This document shows positions 24,466-34,600 of a DNA stretch of 64,000 nt, one piece after another (the stretch's first letter is position 1; the number at the start of each line of letters is the position of its first letter). Under the pieces are notes generated by a model. That model was not told the origin of the DNA, searched no databases, and saw only the letters and a program-made list of their open reading frames with translations. The translations under genes were made by a program, and so were the position numbers. Source of the stretch: Ferrovibrio sp. (GTDB lineage: Bacteria; Pseudomonadota; Alphaproteobacteria; Ferrovibrionales; Ferrovibrionaceae); assembly GCA_017991315.1 (NCBI GenBank), contig JAGOQS010000002.1:844792-908791 (forward strand). Direction: 5' to 3'.

Positions 24466-26565
24466 TTGGACGCGGCAGGCTGGATTTTCGCATTGGGCGC
24501 GGGCGTCGCCGCTGGCTTGGCCGGCTGGCAGGCGATCCGCGCCCAACGTCTTTCTGCCGCCTTGCGCGAGGCCGCCGAACGCCTTGCTGCGCGTGACGCC
24601 GCGCTTGCCGCCGCCCGCGCCGACAATGCCAGCCTTGCCGCCGAATCCGACCAGATAGACACCCTGGCACGCGAGCGCGCCGAGCTGCAGGCCGAGAATC
24701 ATCGCCTGATCGATGCCGGCAAGCAGGCGGCGCAACTGCTCGATGCCGCCCCCTTCCCGATCTGGCGTCGCGGCGACGATGGCGCACTGGTCTGGGTCAA
24801 CCGCCGCTATGCCGAGATGACGGAAGCCAGTCCCGCCGATGTGGTGACACGCGGCATCGAACTGGCTTCCGCCCATGATCCGGAATTGCCGCGAAGCCTG
24901 GCACGCAAGGCCCGCGAGGCCGGCCAGACCATGGCCGAGGAGCGCCGCTTCGTCGCCGAGGGCGACCGCCGCAATTACCGCATCTTCGAGATGCCGCTGG
25001 AACACGGCTTCCTCGGTTTCGCTCAGGACATCACCCAGGAAGCCGATGCGCGCGGCCAGTTGCGCCGCCACATGGAAGCGCATCTGGAAGTGCTGCGCAC
25101 GATTTCCACCGCCACCGCGATCTACGGCCAGGACAAGCGCCTGGTGCTGTGGAACCGCGCCTATGCCCGGCTGTGGCAGCTCGATGAAGCCTGGCTGGAA
25201 CAGCGCCCGACCTTCGGCGAAGTGCTGGAACAACTGCGCGCCGAGCGCCGCCTGCCGGAGCAGATCGACTGGCAGGCCTACAAGCAGGGGCAGCTTGCGC
25301 TCTTCACCACGGTGATCGAGCGCCAGGAAGAGCTGATGCACCTGCCCGATGGTTCGACCCTGCGGCTGGTGATCAGCGCCTATCCCTCCGGCGGCCTGTT
25401 CTTCGCCTATGACGACGTGACGCGGCAATTGACACTGGAACGCGCCACCAACACGCTGACCGCCGTGCAGCGCGCCACGCTGGATAATCTGTATGAAGCC
25501 GTGGTGGTGTTTGGCCCCGATGGCCGCCTGTCGCTCTATAACCGCGCCTTCGCCGAACTCTGGCAACTCGACGATGACCGGCTGAATCGCCAGCCGCATA
25601 TCACCGAAGTGCTGGAATGGGCGCGGCCACTGCTACCACGCGGCAATGACTGGCAGACCTGGCGCGACCAATCGGTGGATGGCTTCGCCGCCCGCCGTGC
25701 CGGCCAGGGTCGCCTGGAACGCGGCGACGACAAGGCGATAGACCAGGCCAGTGTGCCACTGCCCGATGGCTCGATGCTCTATACCTACCTGGATGTGAGC
25801 GCCTCCGTGCGCATCCAGCGCGCGCTCCGCGAGCGCAACGAGGCGCTGGAACGCACCGACCGCATGAACGCGGCGTTCATATCCAACATCACCCATGAAC
25901 TGCGCTCACCCCTCGGCACCCTGATCAGCATGACCGAAGTGCTGAGCCACGGCATCCTCGGCCCGGTCAACGAACGCCAGGCGGAATATGGCCGCGATAT
26001 CATGCAGGCCTCGCGGCATCTGCTGCGGCTGCTGGACGACATCATCGTTATCGCCGCCATCGAGGTCGGGCAACTGGCACTGGAGCCGGAGAATTTCTCC
26101 ACGGCCGAACTGTGGCAGGAGGATGCCGCGCAATGGCGCGATAGCGCCGAGCATCACGGCATCACGCTGACCTTGCCCGATGCGGTACAGGATAATCCCT
26201 GCCATGGCGACCTGCAGCGCCTGCGCCAGGCCTTGGGCAGCATCATGCTGGCGGCGCTGAACGGCACGCCCCAGGGCGGCGGCCTGCGCCTCGGCATTAC
26301 CCAAGGCACCGAAGGCCTGAGCATCGAGATTGAAAGCCATAGCGGCGGCCTGGCGCCGATTGCGCCGTCGCGCCTGTTCGCCGACCTGCAGCCGCAGCCC
26401 GAGCGCCGCCATGGCAGCGCCAATCTTTCCCTGCTGGTGGCGCGCGGCCTGATCGAGTTGCATGGCGGCAGCGTGACCGTGCAGAGCCAGGAAACCGGTC
26501 AGACCCTGCAAATCCGCCTGCCCGCCGGTGGTGCCGCGATTGCGGCCCCGGCACGGCCGAATTAG
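24466..26565 (+). CDS. Membrane-anchored multi-PAS histidine kinase, DivL-like
   Basis: 699 residues. One N-terminal membrane helix (about 5-22), a coiled coil (about 25-85), then three PAS-like modules up to about residue 450. Next are HisKA with His477 (SNITHELRSPLGTLIS) and an ATPase-like domain. The latter is degenerate: no clear N-box Asn pair (IMLAALNGTPQGG) and no DxGxG. In Caulobacter, DivL sits next to tsaE and works as an allosteric regulator of CckA; position and architecture match. Caulobacter DivL has Tyr in place of His. The start is TTG at 24466, inside a hairpin-masked context. Confidence 0.75.
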   Translation: MDAAGWIFALGAGVAAGLAGWQAIRAQRLSAALREAAERLAARDAALAAARADNASLAAESDQIDTLARERAELQAENHRLIDAGKQAAQLLDAAPFPIWRRGDDGALVWVNRRYAEMTEASPADVVTRGIELASAHDPELPRSLARKAREAGQTMAEERRFVAEGDRRNYRIFEMPLEHGFLGFAQDITQEADARGQLRRHMEAHLEVLRTISTATAIYGQDKRLVLWNRAYARLWQLDEAWLEQRPTFGEVLEQLRAERRLPEQIDWQAYKQGQLALFTTVIERQEELMHLPDGSTLRLVISAYPSGGLFFAYDDVTRQLTLERATNTLTAVQRATLDNLYEAVVVFGPDGRLSLYNRAFAELWQLDDDRLNRQPHITEVLEWARPLLPRGNDWQTWRDQSVDGFAARRAGQGRLERGDDKAIDQASVPLPDGSMLYTYLDVSASVRIQRALRERNEALERTDRMNAAFISNITHELRSPLGTLISMTEVLSHGILGPVNERQAEYGRDIMQASRHLLRLLDDIIVIAAIEVGQLALEPENFSTAELWQEDAAQWRDSAEHHGITLTLPDAVQDNPCHGDLQRLRQALGSIMLAALNGTPQGGGLRLGITQGTEGLSIEIESHSGGLAPIAPSRLFADLQPQPERRHGSANLSLLVARGLIELHGGSVTVQSQETGQTLQIRLPAGGAAIAAPARPN

Positions 26566-26575
26566 ACTCAGCGCC

Positions 26576-27040
26576 ATGCCCGACCTGCTGACGCTGACCC
26601 TGCCCGATGAGGCCGCCACTGCCGCTTTGGCCGCTGCGCTGGCGCCGCACCTCAAGGCCGGCGATGCCCTGCTGCTGCAGGGGCCGCTGGGCGCAGGCAA
26701 GACCAGCTTCGCCCGTGCCGCGATCCGCGCCCTCTGCGGCCCCGGTACCGAAGTGCCAAGCCCCAGCTTCAACCTGGTGCTGACCTATGACACGCCGGCC
26801 GGCCCGCTCTGGCATGTCGATCTCTACCGCGTTGCCGATCCGCGCGAAGTGGATGAACTCGGCCTTGAGGAAATCTTCGCCGATGGCATCGCGCTGATCG
26901 AATGGCCCGACCGGTTGGGGCCGGATGCGCCGCGCGGCGCGCTGACATTGAGCCTGCTTCCCACCACCGGCAGCAGCCGCATAGCCACGTTCCAGGGCGC
27001 CGGGGATTGGTCGCCACGTTTGAGTGATCTGAAAGCATGA
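26576..27040 (+). CDS. tsaE: tRNA threonylcarbamoyladenosine ATPase TsaE
   Basis: 154 residues. P-loop GPLGAGKTSFAR, TEVPSPSFNLVLTY, and LWHVDLYRVADPREVDELGLEE are family hallmarks. It is the ATPase of the TsaBDE complex that makes t6A37 on ANN-decoding tRNAs. It starts ten bases after the DivL-like stop and overlaps the next gene by four bases. Confidence 0.93.
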   Translation: MPDLLTLTLPDEAATAALAAALAPHLKAGDALLLQGPLGAGKTSFARAAIRALCGPGTEVPSPSFNLVLTYDTPAGPLWHVDLYRVADPREVDELGLEEIFADGIALIEWPDRLGPDAPRGALTLSLLPTTGSSRIATFQGAGDWSPRLSDLKA

Positions 27041-28041
27041 CCGACCGCAAAGACCTGGCACAGCATTTCATCAACCACGCCGGCTGGGGCGCTGCCGAGC
27101 GCCGCATGCTGGCCGGCGATGCCTCGTTCCGCAAATACGAGCGCCTGCATCGCGGCAAAGAAACCGCCGTGCTGATGGATGCGCCGCCACCGCAGGAAGA
27201 TGTGCGCCCTTTCATCCGCATGGCGCGCTGGTTGTGTGAAAGCGGCTTCAGCGCGCCGCGTATCCTGGCTGAAGATATCCAGCATGGCTTTCTACTGCTG
27301 GAAGACCTGGGCGACGATCTCTATTCCCGCCTGCTGCGCCAGGGCGGCAACGAGCAGGAACTCTATGAAGCGGCGATAGACCAGCAACTGGCGCTGCATC
27401 AGCATGCTGCTCCTGCCGGCATCGCGCCCTATGATGTGCCGCGCCTGGTGGATGAAGCCGGGCTGTTTCCGGACTGGTATCTGCCGGCCCTGCATGGCGC
27501 ACCGGTTTCCGCCGACCTGCGGGCCGAATTCGACACCCTGATCGGCGGGCTGGCACCGGCGGCGATTGCGGCACGACCCGTTGCCGTGCTGCGCGACTAT
27601 CATGCCGACAATCTGCTGTGGCTGCCGCAGCGCCAGGGCCCTGCCCGCGTCGGCCTGCTGGATTTCCAGGATGCCGTGGCCGGCCATCCGGCCTATGACC
27701 TGGTATCGCTGCTGGAAGACGCGCGCCGCGACGTGGCACCGGCACTGGCCGAAGCCATGCTGGCCCGCTACATCGCACAAAGCGGCGTTGATGCAGCGGC
27801 CTTCCGCCGCGCCTATGCCATCCTGGGCGCGCAGCGTAATATCCGCATCATCGGCATCTTCACCCGGCTGTGGAAACGCGATGGCAAGAAAGGCTACCAG
27901 GCCTTCATGCCGCGCATGTGGGGCCTGCTGGAGCGCGACCTGCAACACCCGGAATTGCAGCCATTGCGCGCCTTCATCGACCGCGTGGCGCCACCAGCAT
28001 TGCGCTGTCAGCCGCTGCCCGGCCTGGAGCAGGCGGTATGA
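27037..28041 (+). CDS. amgK: N-acetylmuramate/N-acetylglucosamine kinase AmgK
   Basis: 334 residues with the aminoglycoside-phosphotransferase fold. Catalytic-loop-like VLRDYHADNLLW and metal-binding LLDFQDAVAGHPAYDL are visible. In Pseudomonas and Caulobacter, AmgK phosphorylates the anomeric carbon of MurNAc in peptidoglycan recycling, and MurU then makes UDP-MurNAc. The murU-like gene here overlaps it by four bases, which supports this role. Confidence 0.88.
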   Translation: MTDRKDLAQHFINHAGWGAAERRMLAGDASFRKYERLHRGKETAVLMDAPPPQEDVRPFIRMARWLCESGFSAPRILAEDIQHGFLLLEDLGDDLYSRLLRQGGNEQELYEAAIDQQLALHQHAAPAGIAPYDVPRLVDEAGLFPDWYLPALHGAPVSADLRAEFDTLIGGLAPAAIAARPVAVLRDYHADNLLWLPQRQGPARVGLLDFQDAVAGHPAYDLVSLLEDARRDVAPALAEAMLARYIAQSGVDAAAFRRAYAILGAQRNIRIIGIFTRLWKRDGKKGYQAFMPRMWGLLERDLQHPELQPLRAFIDRVAPPALRCQPLPGLEQAV

Positions 28042-28775
28042 TAGAGTTGCCGAAAACCGCCATGGTGCTGGCTGCCGGCCTCGGCACGCGGCTGAAGCCG
28101 ATCACCGATACCTTGCCCAAGCCGCTGGTGCAGGTGGCCGGCCGCAGCCTGCTCGACCGCTGCCTCGACCGCCTGGTAGGAGCCGGTGTGCAGCGCGCGG
28201 TGGTGAATATCCACTGGCTGGGCGAGCAAATCCGTAGCCATCTGCAAAGCCGCAAGGATATCGAGACCGTTATTTCCGATGAGAGCGATGCCTTGCTTGA
28301 AACCGGCGGCGGCCTAGTGCGCGCGCTGCCTTTGCTCGGCGATGCGCCCTTCTTCTCGGTCAATGCCGACCTGATCTGGCGCGATGCGCGCGGCAATTCG
28401 CTGAAACGGCTGGCGCAGCGTTTCGATGCCGCCGAGATGGATGCCTTGTTGCTGTTGCAGCCGACTACCGCCGCCACCGGCTATGATGGCCAGGGCGATT
28501 TCACCATGGATCAGATGGGACGCCTGACACGGCGCGACATCCGTGCCGTGGCGCCTTTCGTCTATACCGGTGTGCAGATTGTGTCGCCAGCCTTGCTGCG
28601 CGATGCCCCGGCCGGCGCCTTCTCGCTCAACCTGCTCTATAACCGCGCCATCGAGGCCGGGCGGCTTTATGGCATGCGCCATGAAGGCGACTGGATGGAT
28701 GTCGGCACGCATGCCGGCATTGCCGAGGCCGAGGCACGGCTGGCCGAGCCGATCAGCCATGGCCGCCGCACCTAG
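28038..28775 (+). CDS. murU: N-acetylmuramate alpha-1-phosphate uridylyltransferase MurU
   Basis: 245 residues. The N-terminal VLAAGLGTRLKPITDTLPKP is the nucleotidyltransferase signature, and SVNADLIW supplies the metal-binding Asp. It turns MurNAc-1-P and UTP into UDP-MurNAc, bypassing fosfomycin-sensitive MurA. It overlaps amgK by four bases and addB by 17 bases. Confidence 0.9.
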   Translation: MIELPKTAMVLAAGLGTRLKPITDTLPKPLVQVAGRSLLDRCLDRLVGAGVQRAVVNIHWLGEQIRSHLQSRKDIETVISDESDALLETGGGLVRALPLLGDAPFFSVNADLIWRDARGNSLKRLAQRFDAAEMDALLLLQPTTAATGYDGQGDFTMDQMGRLTRRDIRAVAPFVYTGVQIVSPALLRDAPAGAFSLNLLYNRAIEAGRLYGMRHEGDWMDVGTHAGIAEAEARLAEPISHGRRT

Positions 28776-31695
28776 AGTCTATTCAATCCCGGCCGGCGCG
28801 CCTTTCCTCGAGGCGTTGGCGGCCGGCATTCTGCGCCGCCATGGCGCCGATCCCCTGGAACTCTCGCGTGTCACCATATTGCTACCGACGCGGCGTGCCT
28901 GCCGTGCACTGGCGGAAGCCTTCCTGCGGCTTGGTGCTGCCCAGGGCCTGGCTGCCCTGCTGCTACCGAGCATCCGCCCGCTTGGCGATATCGACGAGGA
29001 TGAACTGGAACTGCGTGGCCTCGGCAACGATACCAGCCAGCCGATCCCGGACCTGCAGCGCGCGCTGCTGTTGACCCGGCTGCTGCGCGCCTCGCCGCTG
29101 GCCGGCGGCGATGCGGCGAATGCCTATCGCCTGGCGCAGAATCTGGCCGAGTTGTTGGATGCGGCAGCCACTGAGGAAGTCGGCCTCGATCACCTGCCAG
29201 ATCTGGTGCAGGGCGAACTTGCCGAGCATTGGCAACTGACACTGAAATTTCTCGCCGTGATCCGGGAGACCTGGCCCGCCATCAAGGCCGAGCGTCAGGA
29301 CCTGGATGCCGCCGAGCACCGGCGCATCACTATGCAGGCCTGGCTGAATTTCTGGCACAACCAGCCACCCGAGGGCCCGGTGATCGCCGCCGGCTCCACC
29401 GGCACCATTCCCGCCACCGCCAGGCTGCTGCATCTGGTGGCGCGGCTGCCAGAGGGCGCCGTGGTGCTGCCGGGACTGGACGAGTCTTTGAGCGATGCCG
29501 CCTGGAGCGAAATCCGCACCGAACCGACCCATCCGCAGCATGCGCTGGCGCTGCTGCTGGACAAGCTCGGCATCCTGCGCGGCGAGGTGCAACGCTGGCC
29601 GGAAGCCGCCGAGCCCGGTGCGCGCGTCGCGCTGTTGCGTGAAGCCCTGTTGCCGCCGGCGGAAACCCATGGCTGGCGTGAACTGCCGCCACCGCAGGAT
29701 GCCGCTTTCGCCGGCCTGCAGCGCATCGAGGCGCCCGGCCCGCGCGAGGAAGCTCTGGCCATCGCCCTGGCCTTGCGCGAGACGCTGGAAGAACCTGAAC
29801 GCACCGCGGCCTTGATCACGCCGGACCGCAATCTGGCGCGGCGCGTGGCGGCGGAATTGCAGCGCTATGGCATCGCTGTCGATGATTCCGCCGGCCTGCC
29901 GTTGCTCAACACGCCGCCCGCGGTGTTTCTGCGGCTGGTGACGCAGGTGGCCGGCAGCGACTGCGCGCCGGTGGAATTGCTGGCCTTGCTGAAACATCCC
30001 TTCTGCATGCTGGGCGGTTCGCGGGCAGTCCTGCTCGACTGGGCGCGGCAGCTTGAACGCTTCGCGCTGCGCGTCAACGAACCAGGCGGTGGCCTCGGCG
30101 TGATTGCCGCACGGCTGCAGAAACGCTCCGATCTGCTGCCGCTGCTGGCGCAGTTCCGCCGGGCAATGGCACCGCTGCAGACAGCCCTGGCGCAAGCCGA
30201 ACCATCTTTGCCGATGCTGACCCAGGCACTGATCGAAACCGCTGAATTGCTGAGCGCACCGCCGGCGGGTGAAACCCCGCCGCTGTGGCAGCGCGAAGCC
30301 GGCGAGGCGCTGCATGCGCTGCTGCTCGATATCCTGGCGCAGGGTGGCGAACTCGGCCCGGTGCAGCCGGACGAATGGCCACGCCTGTTCGAGGCTTTGC
30401 TCGAAGGCCGCGTGGTGCGGCCACGCTATGGCAGCCATCCGCGCCTCAGTATCCTCGGCCTGCTGGAAGCGCGCCTGGTGCAGGCGGACCGCGTCATCCT
30501 TGGCGGCCTGAACGAAGGCACCTGGCCACCGCAGGCGCAGGAAGATGCCTGGCTCAGCCGGCCAATGCGGGCCGCTCTCGGCCTGCCACCGCCGGAGCGC
30601 CGCCTGGGCCAGACCGCGCATGACTTCGTGCAGGCGGCATCGCGGTCTGACGTGATATTAAGCCGCGCCATCAAGGTGGACGGTACGCCCACGGTGCCGG
30701 CGCGCTGGCTGCTGCGGCTGGCGGCAAGGCTCGGCGAGGACAGGCGCTGGAAAGCCACCCTGGCGCCGCGCTATCTCGATTGGGCGGCGGCGCTGGATAA
30801 GCCACTTGGCAAGATTGCGATGGAGCCGCCGATGCCGCGCCCGCCGCTCGAGGCACGGCCACGCAGCCTGTTCGTCACCGCCGTGGAGCAATGGGTGCGC
30901 GATCCCTATGCGCTCTATGCCCGCCATATCCTGAAATTGCGCAAGCTGGAGGAACTGGCCCAGCCGGCCGATGCACGGATGCGCGGCAATGTGATCCACG
31001 ATGTGCTGGAACGCTTTCTAAAACAGCACCCCGATGCCCTGCCGCCGCGCGATGTGGCGCTGGCTGAATTGCTCGAGCTCGGCCGCGACGCTTTCAAGCC
31101 CTGGATGCATCAGGCGGAAGTGGCGGCCCTGTGGTGGCCGCGTTTCGAACGCGCCATGGCCTGGTTCATCGATTACGAAGCCAAACGCCGCGCCCGTGGC
31201 TTCCACCCCGCTGTGCTGGAACAGGAAGGCGAGATGCTGGTCGGCGGCGATTTCACGCTGAAGGCCCGTGCCGACCGCATCGACCGCCATGACGATGGCA
31301 GTCTGGCGATTCTCGACTACAAGACCGGCCAGCCGCCTTCCAAGGATCAGGTGCATGCCGGCCTGGCGCCGCAATTGCCGCTGGAAGCGGCCATCGCCAA
31401 AGCCGGCGGCTTTACCGATCTGCCACCGGGCAGCATAGCGGAACTGGTCTATATCCGGCTGCATGGCGGCGAGACTTCAGGCGAGGAACGCCGCATCGAG
31501 CCAGATACAAAGAAGAAAATTCCACCCGCCGATGAACTGACCGATCAGGCCCTGGAACGCTTTCAGCACTGGATCCGGCGCTTCGATGATCCGGCGATGC
31601 CGTATCTCTCGCGGCCCCGGCCGCAATTCCTCAGCTATGCCGGCGACTACGACCATCTGGCACGCGTCGCCGAACGCAGCCTGGACGAGGAATGA
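28759..31695 (+). CDS. addB: Double-strand break repair protein AddB
   Basis: 978 residues, usual for alphaproteobacterial AddB. It begins MAAAPRVYSIPAG within the murU 3' end. The N-terminus has a helicase-like fold (VTILLPTRRACRALAEAF) but no canonical Walker A. The C-terminal RecB-like nuclease is visible as ARADRIDRHDDG and LAILDYKTGQPP (catalytic Asp and Lys). It works with AddA in end resection and Chi-like recognition. It ends four bases into addA. Confidence 0.92.
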   Translation: MAAAPRVYSIPAGAPFLEALAAGILRRHGADPLELSRVTILLPTRRACRALAEAFLRLGAAQGLAALLLPSIRPLGDIDEDELELRGLGNDTSQPIPDLQRALLLTRLLRASPLAGGDAANAYRLAQNLAELLDAAATEEVGLDHLPDLVQGELAEHWQLTLKFLAVIRETWPAIKAERQDLDAAEHRRITMQAWLNFWHNQPPEGPVIAAGSTGTIPATARLLHLVARLPEGAVVLPGLDESLSDAAWSEIRTEPTHPQHALALLLDKLGILRGEVQRWPEAAEPGARVALLREALLPPAETHGWRELPPPQDAAFAGLQRIEAPGPREEALAIALALRETLEEPERTAALITPDRNLARRVAAELQRYGIAVDDSAGLPLLNTPPAVFLRLVTQVAGSDCAPVELLALLKHPFCMLGGSRAVLLDWARQLERFALRVNEPGGGLGVIAARLQKRSDLLPLLAQFRRAMAPLQTALAQAEPSLPMLTQALIETAELLSAPPAGETPPLWQREAGEALHALLLDILAQGGELGPVQPDEWPRLFEALLEGRVVRPRYGSHPRLSILGLLEARLVQADRVILGGLNEGTWPPQAQEDAWLSRPMRAALGLPPPERRLGQTAHDFVQAASRSDVILSRAIKVDGTPTVPARWLLRLAARLGEDRRWKATLAPRYLDWAAALDKPLGKIAMEPPMPRPPLEARPRSLFVTAVEQWVRDPYALYARHILKLRKLEELAQPADARMRGNVIHDVLERFLKQHPDALPPRDVALAELLELGRDAFKPWMHQAEVAALWWPRFERAMAWFIDYEAKRRARGFHPAVLEQEGEMLVGGDFTLKARADRIDRHDDGSLAILDYKTGQPPSKDQVHAGLAPQLPLEAAIAKAGGFTDLPPGSIAELVYIRLHGGETSGEERRIEPDTKKKIPPADELTDQALERFQHWIRRFDDPAMPYLSRPRPQFLSYAGDYDHLARVAERSLDEE

Positions 31696-34600
31696 CCATG
31701 GCAGCGCGCGGCGAGGATGATTTGCTGCTGCATACGCGCAATCAACGCGGCGCCGCCGATCCAGGACTTTCGGCCTGGGTGGCGGCCAATGCCGGCTCGG
31801 GCAAGACCAGCGTGCTGGTCGACCGCGTGACACGGCTGCTGCTCGCCGGCACGCGGCCAAACGGTATCCTCTGCCTCACCTTCACCAAGGCCGCCGCCGC
31901 CGAAATGGCCAACCGCCTCAACAAGCGGCTGGGCGACTGGGCCTTGCTGCCGGACGACAAGCTGCGCCCGGCCCTGACCGACCTGCTCAGCCGCCCGGCA
32001 ACGGCTGGCGATCTCGATACCGCGCGGCGGCTTTTCGCCCGCACCCTGGAAGCGCCGGGCGGCCTGCGGCTGCAGACCGTGCATGCCTTCTGCGAAGCCC
32101 TGCTGAAACGGTTTCCGGTGGAAGCAGGCGTGCCGCCGCATTTCAGCATCGCCGACGAGCCCCGCGCCGCCGAACTGATGCAGGCCGCACGCGAGCGCAT
32201 GCTGCGCCGTGCGCTGCAGGATGACGGCTTGAGCGAGGCCTTGCTGTTCATTGCCGAGCGGCTGGACGATGCCCGTTTCGACAAGCTGCTGCGCGCTTTG
32301 CTGAACAAGCGCCGCGACCTGGTGCAATGGTTCGATGCCGCCGGCGGCGTCGAGAATGCCATCGCCGAATTGCGCCAGCGACTGAATGTGCAGGCGGATA
32401 GCGAGACCGCGTTGATCGCCAGCCATATCGCCTCGATGCCGGTGGCTGATCTGCGCCGGGCCGTTGCCGCGCTGAGCCAGGGCAGCAAGAACGATACGCT
32501 GCTTGCCGATAAACTGGCACCGTGGCTTGGCGACGAGCTGCCTGCTGCGCGGTTTCTGCAGGAATGGCTGCCGGCCTTCTTTACCAGCGAAGGCGAGCCA
32601 CGGAAGAAACTGGCCAACAAGGATGCGCTGAAACTCTGCCCCGATGCCGATGACATTCTGCAGGCCGAGCAGCAGCGCCTGATGACTTTGCGCGACCAGC
32701 TCAATGCGCTGCTGGTGTTGCGCGCCTCCGCCAGCCTGCTGCGGCTGGGGGCTGAATTGCTGGACGGCTACGCGGCGGCCAAGCGCGCCCAGGGCCTGCT
32801 GGATTATGATGACCTGATCCTGCGCAGCCGCGACCTGCTTACCGAGCCGACGCAGGTCGCCTGGGTGATGTTCAAGCTGGATCAAGGCATCGACCATATC
32901 CTGGTGGATGAAGCACAGGACACCAGCCCGGATCAGTGGCGCGTGATCGAGGCTTTGGCTGACGATTTCTTCACCGGCGCCGGTGCACGCCCGGGCCTGC
33001 GCACCGTCTTCGCGGTCGGCGATGCCAAGCAGTCGATCTATTCATTCCAGGGTGCGCGACCCAAGGCCTTCCTCGACATGCGCGACCGCTTCCGCCACAA
33101 GGCCGAGGATGCAGCGCTGAACTTCCGCGTACTGCCGCTGCAGATGTCGTTCCGCTCGACACCAGCCGTGCTGCGGCTGGTGGATGCGGTATTCCGGCTG
33201 GAAGCGGCGCAGGCCGGCGTTGTCGAACCGGGCGACGTGCTGGAGCATCGCGCCCGCCGCGCCGATGCGCCGGGCCGGGTGGAGCTGTGGCCCACCCTGG
33301 CGCCGCCGGAACGCCAGGCGGCGGAGGCCTGGGATGTGCCGCTGGATTACATCGGCGCCGATGATCCGCGCGTCACCCTGGCGAAACGCATCGCGGGCCA
33401 AGTGAAATCCTGGCTTGGCCGCGAATGGCTGCCGGGCCAGGGCCGCATGGTGAGTGCCGGCGACGTGATGATCCTGGTGCGGCGGCGCAACGCCTTCTTC
33501 GATGCCATGGTGCGTGAACTGAAACTGGCCGATGTGCCTGTGGCCGGCGCCGACCGCATGCAGCTTGCCGAACAGATCGCGGTGCAGGACCTGCTCGCCA
33601 TCGCCGACTTCTGCCTGTTGCCCGAGGATGACCTGACGCTTGCGACTGTGCTGAAGGGACCATTGTTCAATCTGCCCGAGGACGATCTCTTCGCGCTGTG
33701 CCATGAGCGCGGCGAGACAGCCCGGCTGTGGCCCACGCTGCGCCGCCGTGCCGCCGAGAAGCCGCTCTGGACCAGCGCCGCCGAGGAACTGAGCGCCCTG
33801 CTCAACCGCGCCGACCGCACCACGCCGTTTGCCTTCTATGCCGAATTGCTCGGCGCCGGCGGTGGCCGGCAACGGCTGCTGGCGCGGCTGGGCCAGGAAG
33901 CCGATGAGCCGATCGACGAATTCCTTGCCGCCACCCTGGCCTATGAGCGCGAAGCCGCGCCCTCGCTGCAGGGCTTCGTTGCCTGGTTTCATGCCCATGC
34001 CGGCGAAGTGAAACGCGACCTTGACCAGGGCCGTGGCGAGGTGCGCGTGCTGACCGTGCATGGTGCCAAGGGCCTGGAAGCGCCTATCGTGATCCTGCCC
34101 GACACCTGCGACCTGCCAAAGGCACGCGAGGATGAAGGCCTGCTATGGCGCGAGGCAGAGACCGGCAGCAATCAAGGCAGCGCCTTGTTCTGGCCGCCGC
34201 GCAAGGAGCATGACGTGGCGGAGACCGCCGCGATCCGGCAGCTACGCCAGGCCGCCCAGCTCGAGGAATACCGCCGCCTGCTCTATGTGGCACTGACCCG
34301 GGCCAAGGACCGCCTGATCGTCGCCGGCTATCTCAATGGCAAAACCGCCAAGAACGGTGCGCCGGCGGGTAGTTGGTATGCACTGGTGCAGGCCGCTTTC
34401 GATACGCTGGAAGGCGTGACCGAAGCCGAATTGCCCTGGGGCGACACGGCCCGGATTTACGCCAATGCCGGCAGCGAGTCAGAAAAGCCCGAAAACCCCG
34501 AGGCCGAACGCGAACGTGAGGCATTGCCGCCCTGGAGCCGCCTGCCGCCGGGACCGGAGCCAAGCCCGCCGCTGCCCTTGAGCCCGTCGCGCCCGGCCCG

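Noticed and set aside
22921..25599. An 892-codon open frame on the minus strand
   Set aside because: Antisense to ahcY and the DivL-like gene, both clear; it reads as low-complexity Gln/His/Gly.
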